A stretch of DNA of 32,885 nt, from the NCBI GenBank assembly GCA_049696015.1, contig JBAVTG010000040.1:1-32885 (forward strand), read 5' to 3'. The stretch's first letter is position 1. Each line of letters begins with the position of its first letter. The notes beneath the pieces are model-generated. The model was given only the letters and a program-made list of their open reading frames with translations, ran no database searches and was not told where the DNA came from. This document shows positions 23,166 to 32,113 of this stretch, piece after piece. Both the position numbers and the translations under genes were made by a program. Source of the DNA: JANMEX01 sp049696015. GTDB lineage: Bacteria > Pseudomonadota > Alphaproteobacteria > Rhizobiales > Rhizobiaceae.

Positions 23166-23207
23166 ATCATGCAGCAAAGCCGGGCAGATCCCGTTGATAG
23201 ACATCAA
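23166..23207 (-). promoter_or_regulatory. FNR/FixK-type box with class II promoter geometry before the cupredoxin gene
   Basis: TTGAT-AGAC-ATCAA (plus strand, 23194-23207) is a perfect match to the TTGAT-N4-ATCAA consensus of the FNR/FixK/FnrL family. On the minus strand the -10-like CATGAT (23171-23166) places a start near 23159, which puts the box centre at -41.5, the class II activator position. No separate -35 is seen, as expected for an activator-dependent promoter. Confidence 0.75.
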
Positions 23208-23280
23208 GTGGAGTTGCGCAAAATATTGACACTGAGTTCGAGAATTGAATTGGCTGGCTGCCCGCAATGGCCCAACAAAC

Positions 23281-26200
23281 CTACTCTGCCGCCTGTCTTG
23301 GCATTTCGCCGTCCTCGTTGGCGGCAGCAGGATGCGCATGGGCTGGCGCGAGCGTGTTTTCCTCGTCCTCTTCCTTCTTGTTGGGATTGAGGATCTTCTT
23401 GATCAGCCAGCTCGAGCCACGGGCAACGTCATCCATGATCGTATAGACCGCAGGCACGAACACCAGCGACAGAACGGTTGAGACCAGCAGGCCGCCAATC
23501 ACCGCAATCGCCATAGGCGCTCGGAACTCGCCGCCGTCGCCGAGTGCAAGGCCAGCGGGCAGCATGCCGGCAGACATGGCAATCGTCGTCATGACGATCG
23601 GCTGGGCGCGCTTGGAACCCGCATCAATGATCGCCTGATTGCGGTTCATGCCTTGTTTGACGCGCTCGACGGCGAAATCGACCAACATGATCGCATTCTT
23701 GGTGACGATGCCCATCAGCATCAGGATGCCAATAACAACCGGCATCGAAACCGCATATCCGGTCAGCAGCAGGCCTGCGGCAACACCGCCGATGGCGAGC
23801 GGCAGCGACAGGAGGATGGTGAAGGCGTGGAAGATCGAGCCGAACAGCAAGATCAACACCACGAACACCAGCGTAATCCCCATGATCATGGCGTCGGCAA
23901 ATGAAGCGAAAACTTCGCCCATGACTTCAGAATCGCCTGTTTCTTTCAGGCGCACATCGCCCGGCAACGCCTTGGCCGTTGGCAGCGTGTAGACGGTTGC
24001 CAAACCTTCACCAATCTCGTTGCCCGCCGACATGTCGGCGCCAATGACGATGCGGCGATCGCGGTTGAACCGGTCAATGGTGGAGGGTCCCTGGCCGAAG
24101 CGTACGCTTGCCACCGAGGCGAGCGGCACTGAGGCGCCGGATGCCAGCGGAACGGGCAGCATCGACAATGTTTCAATGTCTTCGCGCGCTGCTTCGTCCA
24201 ACTGCACCCGAATCGGGATCTGGCGGTCGCCGACCGTGAATTTGGCCAAATTCTCGTCAATGTCGCCGAGTGTCGCCACACGCAAGGTTTCGGAAACCGA
24301 GGCGGTGGTCAGCCCAAGCTCGGCCAGCCGCTGCGCATCCGGCACGACGATGATTTCCGGCCGGTCGAGCGCGGCATTGGAGGTGATTGCACGGTACTTT
24401 CCGGTGGCGGCCATCTCGCTTTGCAATTTGCGGGCGCTGTCTGAAAGCAGCTTTGCGTCAGACCCCATAACGCCGATCTCCAATTCACGCGCGCCGCGGT
24501 CGTTGAGGAAATAAGCCTTGATGTCAGGAATTTCGGAAAGAACGTCGAGGATCATCGGCTCAAGCTCTTTCTGCTTCAGCGTCCGCTCGGTCTTGTGGAA
24601 CAGTTCGACAATCACAGTGGCGCGGCGCTTTTCCAGAAGCCCGGTTGGCGAGACGCCGCCAACGACATAGACGCGCTTGACTTCAGGCATCTGGCGAAGC
24701 GCTGCTGTAGCTTTGTCGGTGATTTCGCGGGTCTGCTCGAGCGCGGAACCGGGCGGCAATTCAAGGCTGGTGATAACGCGTGCGACGTCGATCTTGGGGA
24801 TAAAGCCTGACGGCAGCAAGCCCATCGCGTAAATCGATCCGGCAAAGAACAGGATGCCGCCGAGCAGCGTGACCCAACGGAAACGGACCGCGGCGCGCAG
24901 CACGGCCAAATACCCGCGCATGAACAGGCCGGTGCTCTGCTTGTGCTCCTTGGGTTCGCGCATGAAATAGGCGGCCATCATCGGCGTGATTAGCCGCGCT
25001 ACCAGCAGCGAGAAGAACACGGCGATAGCAACTGTCAGGCCGAACTGCTTGAAATATTGACCGGCAACGCCGCTCATGAACGAAACTGGCGCAAAGATTG
25101 CGATGATTGTGAACGAGATGGCGATCACGGCAAGACCGATTTCGTCTGCGGCTTCCAGCGAAGCGCGATAGGGTGTCTTGCCCATGCGGATATGGCGGAC
25201 GATGTTTTCTATTTCCACAATCGCATCATCAACCAGTATGCCCACCACCAGCGTGATGCCAAGCAGGCTGACGAGGTTCAGTGAAAAGCCGATCTGGTGC
25301 ATCACCCAAAATGTCGGGATGGCAGAAAGCGGCAGGGCAGCTGCGGAAATGAGCGTGGCGCGCCAATCACGCAGGAACAGGAACACCACCACAACCGACA
25401 GCAGCGCGCCTTCGACCAGCGAACTCATCGCCGCTTCAAAGTTGCCGCGCGTATAGCTGACGCTGTCGTCGACATTTTCGAACAACACTTCGGGATGGGT
25501 TTTTTGAAGGTCGGAAATTGCTGCCTTGGCCCGGTCCGCGACAGTCACATCGCTTTCGCCTTTGGCCCGGTAGATCGAAAACGCGATAACAGTTTGACCA
25601 TTGGAGGTGGCGTAGGATTTCGGTTCGGCAAAACTGTCGCTGATAATTGCCACATCCGACAGGCGCACCGTGCGTCCGCCGCCAAGCGGGATTTCGATAG
25701 CCGCCAAGTCTTCGATTGTCCGCGCGCCGCCAAGCGTTCGGATGGCCTGTTCCTTATTGCCGATATCGCCACGCCCGCCTGTCAGGTCCGCGTTCATGCC
25801 GCGCAGGGCCTGGTTGACGTTTGCAGCTGTTACGCCGAGCGCCATCAGCCGCTGCGGATCCAGCTTCACCGAAACCTCACGCGTCACGCCGCCATTGCGA
25901 TCCACCCGGCCAATGCCGCGCACGCCTTGCAATTTGCGAATGACGGTATTGTCGACGAACCAGGACAGTTCCTCGATGGTCATCTGCGGCGCAGTCACCG
26001 CAAAGGTCTGCATCGACTGACCCTCGATATCAACCGAATTGATCACCGGCTCGCCCGCCGTAGCGGGCAGCGCGCTCTTCATCCGCTCAATGGCGTCTTT
26101 GACGTCGGTGACCGCCTTTTGCGTTTGAACTTCCAGACGGAATTCGACAATTGTGGTCGAGCGGCTTTCGTTTACCGTGGAAATGACATTCTTGACGCCG

Positions 26201-26424
26201 GAAATGTTGGCGACTGCATCTTCGATCTTCTTGGTAACCTGTGTTTCCAATTCTGTCGGCGCAACACCCGGATCGGTGACGACAACCGAGATGATCGGAA
26301 CATCAATCAGCGGAAACCGTGTCACCGGCAGGCGCATGAAACTGGTCACGCCAAGCGCCACCAAGACAACGAACAAAAGGATCGGCGGCAGCGGGTTTCT
26401 GATCGACCAGGCTGAAAAGTTCAT
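23281..26424 (-). CDS. RND efflux transporter permease subunit
   Basis: A 1047-residue inner-membrane proton antiporter of the HAE-1 (AcrB/MexB-like) type that exports drugs or other amphiphiles with an MFP and outer-membrane channel. The usual 12-helix, two-porter-domain layout is full length. The proton relay is intact: VGILVDDAIVEIEN in helix 4 (Asp399, Asp400), and GIVTKNAIMLVDFA in helix 10 supplying the partner Lys. A hydrophilic C-terminal tail is rich in Glu, Ala and His. The start overlaps the MFP stop by 4 bases (ATGA). No TolC-type gene is in the window, so the outer-membrane partner must be encoded elsewhere. Confidence 0.96.
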   Translation of the reverse strand: MNFSAWSIRNPLPPILLFVVLVALGVTSFMRLPVTRFPLIDVPIISVVVTDPGVAPTELETQVTKKIEDAVANISGVKNVISTVNESRSTTIVEFRLEVQTQKAVTDVKDAIERMKSALPATAGEPVINSVDIEGQSMQTFAVTAPQMTIEELSWFVDNTVIRKLQGVRGIGRVDRNGGVTREVSVKLDPQRLMALGVTAANVNQALRGMNADLTGGRGDIGNKEQAIRTLGGARTIEDLAAIEIPLGGGRTVRLSDVAIISDSFAEPKSYATSNGQTVIAFSIYRAKGESDVTVADRAKAAISDLQKTHPEVLFENVDDSVSYTRGNFEAAMSSLVEGALLSVVVVFLFLRDWRATLISAAALPLSAIPTFWVMHQIGFSLNLVSLLGITLVVGILVDDAIVEIENIVRHIRMGKTPYRASLEAADEIGLAVIAISFTIIAIFAPVSFMSGVAGQYFKQFGLTVAIAVFFSLLVARLITPMMAAYFMREPKEHKQSTGLFMRGYLAVLRAAVRFRWVTLLGGILFFAGSIYAMGLLPSGFIPKIDVARVITSLELPPGSALEQTREITDKATAALRQMPEVKRVYVVGGVSPTGLLEKRRATVIVELFHKTERTLKQKELEPMILDVLSEIPDIKAYFLNDRGARELEIGVMGSDAKLLSDSARKLQSEMAATGKYRAITSNAALDRPEIIVVPDAQRLAELGLTTASVSETLRVATLGDIDENLAKFTVGDRQIPIRVQLDEAAREDIETLSMLPVPLASGASVPLASVASVRFGQGPSTIDRFNRDRRIVIGADMSAGNEIGEGLATVYTLPTAKALPGDVRLKETGDSEVMGEVFASFADAMIMGITLVFVVLILLFGSIFHAFTILLSLPLAIGGVAAGLLLTGYAVSMPVVIGILMLMGIVTKNAIMLVDFAVERVKQGMNRNQAIIDAGSKRAQPIVMTTIAMSAGMLPAGLALGDGGEFRAPMAIAVIGGLLVSTVLSLVFVPAVYTIMDDVARGSSWLIKKILNPNKKEEDEENTLAPAHAHPAAANEDGEMPRQAAE

Positions 26425-27608
26425 TTCGTGGCTCCGGTCGTTTCTTCCTTGCGGATGGCTGAAACATGATCGCCATTGGCAATGAAAGTGCCGGCACGCT
26501 CCACCACATCTTCGCCTTCGGCCAACCCTTCGGAGATTTCGACAAACCCGCCTGCCCGCGCCCCGGATTTGACCGTGCGCGATTCGACGATTCCGTCTTT
26601 GACGACCTGCAAGTAAGCTTCTTTATCGCGGTACAGCAGCGCTGACTGCGGCACTGAAATCGCAACGCGTCGCACCAGTTCGATCTCGCCGCGGGCAAAT
26701 GCGCCTGGTTTGATTTCAGTGTTGTCAGGCAGCGTCAGATAGACTTTGCCCAATCGTGTTGCTGTCATGATTTCAGGGCCAATCAGGCGCACCGTTCCCT
26801 GTAGCGGCGCATCGAAACCGGTGACTGTAAACGACGTTGGCGCGCCGATTTTGATTCGCGGCAGTGTTATTTCCGGCACATCGGCGACCACTTCGAATTT
26901 GCCGGTCCAGGCGATGCGGAACAAGGGCCCTCCTGCGCCGGAAACAACAGCGCCGAGCTGGGCGTTGCGCGCCAGTATCAACCCGTCCGCCGGTGCTTTC
27001 ACATCCGCTTTCTCAATGCGCAGTTTCAGTTCGTTCTTTTGCGCGTTGATCAGTTTGGCTTGCGCACTCACTGCTGCCAACCCTTGAGTGGCAGTGTTCA
27101 ATTTGGCATTGGCGCTGTCGAGATTGTTGCGTGCCGCATCGAGGGACGCGGGCGCAGCTACGCCGCTTTTGGCAAGCTTGCGGGCACGGTCATACGATTC
27201 CTGCGCTTGACGAACGCCAATTTCAGCATCGACAATCTGCGCTTCTGTCTGCGCCTTTGAAGCCGCGTTCTGCGCCTCCTGCGCTTCAAACTGCGCGAGT
27301 TGGGTCAGGAGCGCAGCCGTATCGAGGCGCGCCAACACATCTCCAGCCTTGACCATGTCGCCAATGTCGGCATTCAGTTCCGTGACCAATAGGCCAGAAA
27401 CATCAGCGCCAACCGCCACTTCCTGGCGCGGCAAGACAGACCCGGTCACCGGCAGCCGCTCAATGATTTCACGCTTCTGCGCAATAACGACTGTCACCGC
27501 CGGCGCCTTTGGCGCGGCCGCTTCGGTCTTGACCTCTTGTGCCACGGAAATCGTTGCGGCGCTGCTCAGCAGAACGCTGGCAAAAAGCAGATGGGCGAAT
27601 TTATGCAT
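26421..27608 (-). CDS. RND efflux membrane fusion protein (HlyD/AcrA family)
   Basis: A 395-residue periplasmic adaptor. A signal peptide covers about 1-23 (ending SVA before QEV); there is no lipobox Cys, unlike AcrA. The order is beta-barrel start (VVIAQKREIIERLPVTGSV), lipoyl half (ADVSGLLVTELNADIGDMVKAG with the matching second half near GLILARNAQLGAVVS), a long alpha-hairpin of Ala/Gln-rich heptads (about 90-190), then the barrel and membrane-proximal domains (VPQSALLYRDKEAYLQVV). The ATG at 27608 overlaps the TetR stop region by 8 bases; a TTG at 27623 is possible. It is translationally coupled to both neighbours. Confidence 0.95.
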   Translation of the reverse strand: MHKFAHLLFASVLLSSAATISVAQEVKTEAAAPKAPAVTVVIAQKREIIERLPVTGSVLPRQEVAVGADVSGLLVTELNADIGDMVKAGDVLARLDTAALLTQLAQFEAQEAQNAASKAQTEAQIVDAEIGVRQAQESYDRARKLAKSGVAAPASLDAARNNLDSANAKLNTATQGLAAVSAQAKLINAQKNELKLRIEKADVKAPADGLILARNAQLGAVVSGAGGPLFRIAWTGKFEVVADVPEITLPRIKIGAPTSFTVTGFDAPLQGTVRLIGPEIMTATRLGKVYLTLPDNTEIKPGAFARGEIELVRRVAISVPQSALLYRDKEAYLQVVKDGIVESRTVKSGARAGGFVEISEGLAEGEDVVERAGTFIANGDHVSAIRKEETTGATK

Positions 27609-28281
27609 GGGATTTGCTTTCAAGGGAGGATCTGGGCCGCAGGATGGACTGCGTCATCGCCCGCAGAATTTTTTCGACAGCAACAGGGTCGACGCCTTTC
27701 CCGATCACATCGCTGATCATCATGCCTTCGCCAATGGCCATCATCATCGGCACTATGGCGTCAATCCCGGCAACCGGGTTGATCATCCCGGAGGCTTTGG
27801 CCTGCGTCAAAAAGGCGTGGAAAATGCGGATGAATTCGCCTTCGGTTTTCTGGCAACAGGCGGCTACCGTTTCGTTGCGCATCGATTCAGCGCGGATTTC
27901 CGTAAACAGCGGACCCATGCCCCGGGCGTGGTGATCCTTGAAGTGGTTCATGATTGTGTTGACGAAACCGTCAATCAGCGTCGGCCCCTCACCCATCCGC
28001 GCCAGATTGCGCATGTCGCTGACACGGTCGCGCTCTGCAATAGCCTCGATCAGAGCTTCCTTGGATGGAAAATAACGATACAGCGCGCCGGGGCTCATAT
28101 TCGCCTGCCGGCAAATATCGTGCATGGACGCGCCGCGAAAACCGGATTGGACAAAACATGTCTGCGCAGCGTCAAGGATGCGGCTCACCTGCGCCTCGCG
28201 CTTTTCTGCGCGTACACCGCGATCCGGCTGCGTTTCAACCGAACCGGCGCTTGCGGGCAAATGATTGTCGTCGAGAACCAT
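27601..28281 (-). CDS. TetR-family regulator of the RND efflux operon
   Basis: A 226-residue repressor-type protein. After about 28 polar residues, the helix-turn-helix is clear: SRILDAAQTCFVQSGFRG, then SMHDICRQANMSPGALYRYF and SKEALIEAI (about 34-85). The C-terminal ligand domain contains DGFVNTIMNHF and a Met-rich stretch (VPMMMAIGEGMMI). It is first in the TetR-MFP-RND operon, with its stop overlapping the MFP start, and its promoter carries two copies of a 12-bp palindrome, so autorepression relieved by an efflux substrate is likely. The start at 28281 is chosen as the ATG nearest the promoter; an upstream in-frame ATG (28314) lies inside the promoter. Confidence 0.92.
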   Translation of the reverse strand: MVLDDNHLPASAGSVETQPDRGVRAEKREAQVSRILDAAQTCFVQSGFRGASMHDICRQANMSPGALYRYFPSKEALIEAIAERDRVSDMRNLARMGEGPTLIDGFVNTIMNHFKDHHARGMGPLFTEIRAESMRNETVAACCQKTEGEFIRIFHAFLTQAKASGMINPVAGIDAIVPMMMAIGEGMMISDVIGKGVDPVAVEKILRAMTQSILRPRSSLESKSHA

Positions 28282-28298
28282 GGAAAATCCAAAAGAGC

Positions 28299-28342
28299 GA
28301 ACGTTCGTTCTCAAAATATGCGAATGATCGTTCGCATGTCAA
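28299..28342 (-). promoter_or_regulatory. Promoter and two TetR-type operators of the efflux operon
   Basis: Minus-strand -35 TTGACA (28337-28342), a 16-base spacer and -10-like CATATT (28315-28320). The spacer is filled by GAATGATCGTTC (28322-28333), set in the wider inverted repeat TGCGAA-N6-TTCGCA (28319-28336). A second copy, GAACGTTCGTTC, lies at 28299-28310; 10 of 12 bases are shared and centres are 23 bases apart. Both approximate the palindrome GAACGATCGTTC. Binding would block RNA polymerase directly. Confidence 0.8.
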
Positions 28343-28420
28343 GTGGAGATAGGCGTCGATACTTAACAATTTGTGAACGAGCATTTACCGGTAGTTGAGA
28401 CGCCCGGGACCGACTGTCTG

Positions 28421-30685
28421 TCACCCGCCAAATTTGCCCGTCCGCGGAAAGCCCTTTGGCACCATTCGCCCGGCGCTCGCCCGCGCGCCGATCCATTCGG
28501 CCAGTTCGTCCTTGCTGCGGTTGAACTGCCGGTCGGCCGTGTCTTGCCACGTCAACCCGTCCGCGATTGCAAATGTCTTCACATCAATGACGCCGCCATC
28601 CTTGTATTTCTGGAAGCGCACGCCTTTACCGCGGGTCATCTCCGGCACTTCGGCAAGGGGGAAGACCAACATTTTGCGGTTTTCACCGACGACCGCAACG
28701 TGATCGCCCATCACAGGCAGGCAGAACTTTGCCTCATCAGGCGCTGTCACATTCATCACTTTGATGCCCTTGCGGGTATTGGCTGCCGTTTCTGCCTCGG
28801 GCACGACGAAGCCATTGCCCTGATGGCTGAGCAGCAGAAGCTTGCGGTTCGGGTCGTGGATGAAGGCGGTGAGAATATCCTGGTCGTTTTCCAGATCGAC
28901 CATGATGCGCACCGGCTCGCCATGGCCGCGTCCGCCCGGCAATCTGTCGATGCCGATCTGGAAGAACTTGCCGCCCGTGGTGAAGACCATCAGCTTATCG
29001 GTGGTGAAGGCCGGGAAGGCGATTTTGAGCTTGTCGCCCTCTTTGAAGGTGAGCGCAGCATGGTCGCTCATGTGGCCCTTCATGGCGCGCAGCCAGCCTT
29101 TTTCCGAGACAACAACCGTCACCGGTTCGCGCTCTATCATGGCGTTTGCGATGTCGTCCTCATGGTGATCCGGCTGATCGGCGAACGTTGTGCGGCGCTT
29201 GCCAAGTTTGGTCTCGGGGCCGTATTTTTCGCGGACCTTGGAGATTTCCCAAGCCACTGTCTTCCATTGGCGTGCTTCGGAGGCCAGCAGTTTCTCAATG
29301 CCTGCCTTTTCTTCTGTCAGCGCATCGAATTCCTTGCGGATCTCGAATTCTTCGAGTTTGCGCAAGGCCCGCAGCCGAAGGTTCAGAATGGCTTCGGCCT
29401 GTGTGTCCGTCAGTTCCCAGCGCGCCATCATCACGGGCTTCGGCTCATCCTCTTCGCGGATGATGCGGATGACTTCGTCGATGTTGAGGAAGGCAATCAG
29501 ATAGCCGCCGAGCAGTTCGAGCCGCTTTTCGATTTCACCTAGGCGGAACTTCGAGCGGCGGACCAGCACTTCCTTGCGGTGTTCGAGCCACTCTTTCACC
29601 ACGCCCTTCAGCGATAAAACGTTTGGCACCTTGCCGCGCGAGAGCACATTCATGTTGAGCGGGAAGCGGCTTTCAAGCTCGGTCAGCTTGAACAGCGATT
29701 CCATCATCAGGCCGGGATCGACCGCGCGGCTTTTTGGTTCCAGGACAATGCGCACATCTTCGGTGGATTCATCGCGCACATCGTCCAGCAGAGGCAGCCG
29801 CTTGGCGATGAGCAGTTCGGCGATCTTCTCAATCAGGCGGGATTTTTGCACCTGATAGGGAATTTCCGTGATGACGATGACCCACGTGCCCCGGCCTTGT
29901 TCTTCGGTGTGCCAGCGGGCACGGGTGCGAAAACCGCCGCGTCCGGTGCGATAGGCTTCTGCAATATCGGCCCGGTCTTCGACAATAATGCCGCCGGTCG
30001 GGAAATCCGGCCCTTGGACAAATTGCAGCAGGTCCGCATCGCTTGCGCCTGGATTGTCGATCAGATGCAGCGCTGCGTCACACACTTCGGCGGCATTGTG
30101 CGGCGGGATCGATGTTGCCATGCCAACCGCAATGCCGCTGGAGCCGTTAGCCAGCAGATTTGGAAAGGCGCCGGGCAGCACGACCGGCTCCTCACCCTCT
30201 TCATTGTAAGTGGGACGAAACTCGACCGCGTCTTCGTCCATGCCTTCCAGAATAAGCATGGACACCGGCGTCATCTTCGCTTCGGTGTAGCGATAGGCAG
30301 CAGCGTTATCGCCATCGATGTTGCCGAAATTGCCCTGTCCATCGACGAGGGGGTAACGCTGGGAAAAGTCCTGGGCCAATCTCACCAGCGCATCATAAAC
30401 CGCCTGATCGCCGTGTGGATGATATTTGCCGATAACTTCGCCGACGATCAGCGCGCATTTGCGGTGCGGACCGTCAGGCGGCAGCCGCAACAGCCGCATG
30501 GCGTGCAGGATACGCCGGTGCACCGGTTTCATGCCGTCGCGCACGTCGGGCAGCGCCCGGTGCATGATGGTTGACAGCGCATAGGCAAGGTAGCGCTCTT
30601 CCAGCGCCGCCTTGAGATCAATCATCTCGACGTCGTCACGCGGCGGTTCGCCGGAATTGTCGCTCTTTTGCGGTGTCTTGGCCAT
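28421..30685 (-). CDS. parC: DNA topoisomerase IV subunit A
   Basis: A 754-residue type II topoisomerase subunit that, with ParE, decatenates daughter chromosomes. The winged-helix region GKYHPHGDQAVYDALVRLAQ (87-106) is followed by AAAYRYTEAKM with catalytic Tyr133. The coiled-coil gate domain (about 370-480, LEHRKEVLVRRSKFRLGEIE) and a beta-propeller C-terminus (about 510-735) are present. Length, and the short propeller, fit ParC rather than GyrA. At the positions of E. coli ParC Ser80 and Glu84, the quinolone-contact residues, there are Gln94 and Asp98. The minus-strand TTGACA at 30784-30789 may supply the promoter. No terminator is visible before the efflux regulator. Confidence 0.96.
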   Translation of the reverse strand: MAKTPQKSDNSGEPPRDDVEMIDLKAALEERYLAYALSTIMHRALPDVRDGMKPVHRRILHAMRLLRLPPDGPHRKCALIVGEVIGKYHPHGDQAVYDALVRLAQDFSQRYPLVDGQGNFGNIDGDNAAAYRYTEAKMTPVSMLILEGMDEDAVEFRPTYNEEGEEPVVLPGAFPNLLANGSSGIAVGMATSIPPHNAAEVCDAALHLIDNPGASDADLLQFVQGPDFPTGGIIVEDRADIAEAYRTGRGGFRTRARWHTEEQGRGTWVIVITEIPYQVQKSRLIEKIAELLIAKRLPLLDDVRDESTEDVRIVLEPKSRAVDPGLMMESLFKLTELESRFPLNMNVLSRGKVPNVLSLKGVVKEWLEHRKEVLVRRSKFRLGEIEKRLELLGGYLIAFLNIDEVIRIIREEDEPKPVMMARWELTDTQAEAILNLRLRALRKLEEFEIRKEFDALTEEKAGIEKLLASEARQWKTVAWEISKVREKYGPETKLGKRRTTFADQPDHHEDDIANAMIEREPVTVVVSEKGWLRAMKGHMSDHAALTFKEGDKLKIAFPAFTTDKLMVFTTGGKFFQIGIDRLPGGRGHGEPVRIMVDLENDQDILTAFIHDPNRKLLLLSHQGNGFVVPEAETAANTRKGIKVMNVTAPDEAKFCLPVMGDHVAVVGENRKMLVFPLAEVPEMTRGKGVRFQKYKDGGVIDVKTFAIADGLTWQDTADRQFNRSKDELAEWIGARASAGRMVPKGFPRTGKFGG

Positions 30686-30760
30686 ATTCGCCGCTTAAAG
30701 CAGGCGCTGATTCGGGGCAAGGCAAGGCTTGGCTTGCTCAACAGCCACGGTTGCGGTCAA

Positions 30761-30789
30761 AAATGCCTGTCCGATTAGCAAACTGTCAA
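30761..30789 (-). promoter_or_regulatory. Candidate parC promoter
   Basis: TTGACA (30784-30789, perfect -35) lies 17 bases before GCATTT (30761-30766), a weak -10. The predicted leader is about 70 bases. No operator-like repeat was seen. Confidence 0.35.
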
Positions 30790-30882
30790 CGCTTTGCCGT
30801 TCAAGTGCGCCATCGCGCAAGCGGCCATCAATTTGCCGCCTTGTGGACGCCCGTACGAATTTCTGCCAAACTTTCCCCGGGG

Positions 30883-30888
30883 TAGAAT
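30883..30888 (+). promoter_or_regulatory. Candidate -10 element for the 30916 gene
   Basis: TAGAAT matches 5 of 6 consensus bases and would start transcription near 30895, about 20 bases before the ATG. No good -35 lies at 16-18 bases, so an activator or another sigma factor may be needed. Confidence 0.25.
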
Positions 30889-30915
30889 GATCCAACTCAA
30901 GGACAGGACCTGAAT

Positions 30916-32091
30916 ATGTTCTCACGCACCACGACCGGACTTCTTGCCGCCGCCGGCATCACACTCATGTTTGTCCTGCCCGCCAGCGCGGAGATCGACG
31001 CCAAAAAAGTCACAGATGCTATTGCCGCCCAGTTCGCAGGTCAGGGCTTGCCGCTGACGATCGAAAGCGCGGAACTCTCCGGAGCCAATATCATTGCCAA
31101 GGGTGTGTCGCTCAAATTGTCCGAAGCAGCCGAGGGATCCAAGATCGGCGACGTGGTTCTTGAAAATGTGTCCGAAGAAGGCGCTGGCTACCTGATTGGC
31201 AAAATCTCAGCACCGGCTACAACGGTCGAAGATGGAACTGAGAAGTTTGTATTCAGCGGCGCTTCGATTTCCAATGTTCATGTTGCCGGTCCCGGTGAAC
31301 CCGATCCGGTGAAGCAGCTGTTCCTCTACGAAACCATGGACGTTGGACCAATTTCGTTCACGACGGGCGGTGCGGAAGTCTTCAAGATGGCGGGCGCCAA
31401 GGCGACAATGTCGCCTTATACGCCTGGCCAGGCGATGAATTTTGATGCCACGGTCGATGGCCTCTTTGGCGATCTTTCGAAAATTCCGGATCCAAAAACC
31501 CAGGAAGCCGTCGCCGCGCTCGGCTATGGCCAGATCAACGGCAAGGTGACGATGAAGGGCTCATGGAACCCTACAGACGGGCGCATGACCATCTCTGAAG
31601 GCGCTTATGACTTTGCCGATATCGGCCGTTTGAATGTGACCATGGATATATCCGGTTACACGCCTGAACTGGTCAAGGGCTTGCAGGAAATGAACAAGAG
31701 CCTCGAAGGCCAGAGCGAAGAGGCCAAAGGTCTTGCCATGCTCGGCCTTATTCAGCAGCTCAACTTCATTTCCATGTCGATCCGCTTTGACGATGCTTCG
31801 GTCACCGGCCGTGTCATCGACTATGCTGCCAAACAGGCCGGCCAGCCGCGCGATGCAATCATTGCCCAGTCCAAGGCGATCATCCCGTTTGCCGTGGCTC
31901 AGCTGAAGGATCCGGATTTTGCTGCCAAGGTGACCGCAGCGGCGTCCGCCTATATGGACAATCCGAAGAGCCTGGAAATCAAGGCCGCTCCAGCAGCCCC
32001 CATCCCGTTCGCCCTGTTGATCGCCACCGGCTCGACCACACCGGAAGCGCTGATCAAACAGTTGGGCGTGACGGTTACGGCGAACGAATAG
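30916..32091 (+). CDS. Exported protein of unknown function
   Basis: A 391-residue protein with a clear signal peptide (MFSRTTTGLLAAAGITLMFV..., cleavage after ASA near residue 25). The mature part is largely beta-strand-like with alternating hydrophobic residues, repeated Gly-rich turns and no Cys, consistent with a periplasmic or outer-membrane-facing repeat protein. The C-terminal third is more helical (TPELVKGLQEMNKSLEG, then AKQAGQPRDAIIAQSKA). I recognise no catalytic motif and no named family. AGGAC about 7 bases upstream serves as SD. It is divergent from parC, 230 bases away, and has its own terminator, so it is probably monocistronic. Confidence 0.88.
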   Translation: MFSRTTTGLLAAAGITLMFVLPASAEIDAKKVTDAIAAQFAGQGLPLTIESAELSGANIIAKGVSLKLSEAAEGSKIGDVVLENVSEEGAGYLIGKISAPATTVEDGTEKFVFSGASISNVHVAGPGEPDPVKQLFLYETMDVGPISFTTGGAEVFKMAGAKATMSPYTPGQAMNFDATVDGLFGDLSKIPDPKTQEAVAALGYGQINGKVTMKGSWNPTDGRMTISEGAYDFADIGRLNVTMDISGYTPELVKGLQEMNKSLEGQSEEAKGLAMLGLIQQLNFISMSIRFDDASVTGRVIDYAAKQAGQPRDAIIAQSKAIIPFAVAQLKDPDFAAKVTAAASAYMDNPKSLEIKAAPAAPIPFALLIATGSTTPEALIKQLGVTVTANE

Positions 32092-32113
32092 GCAATTGGT
32101 TTTTGAAAATGAG

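Noticed and set aside
25297..26415. Long plus-strand open frame (372 codons) opposite the RND permease gene
   Set aside because: It mirrors a well-supported permease. Its translation is rich in Arg, His, Cys and Asp without motifs, a normal result of GC-rich codon bias on the opposite strand.
28373..29542. Plus-strand open frame (389 codons) opposite parC
   Set aside because: It lies antisense to an intact ParC with catalytic motifs; no SD and no recognisable domain.
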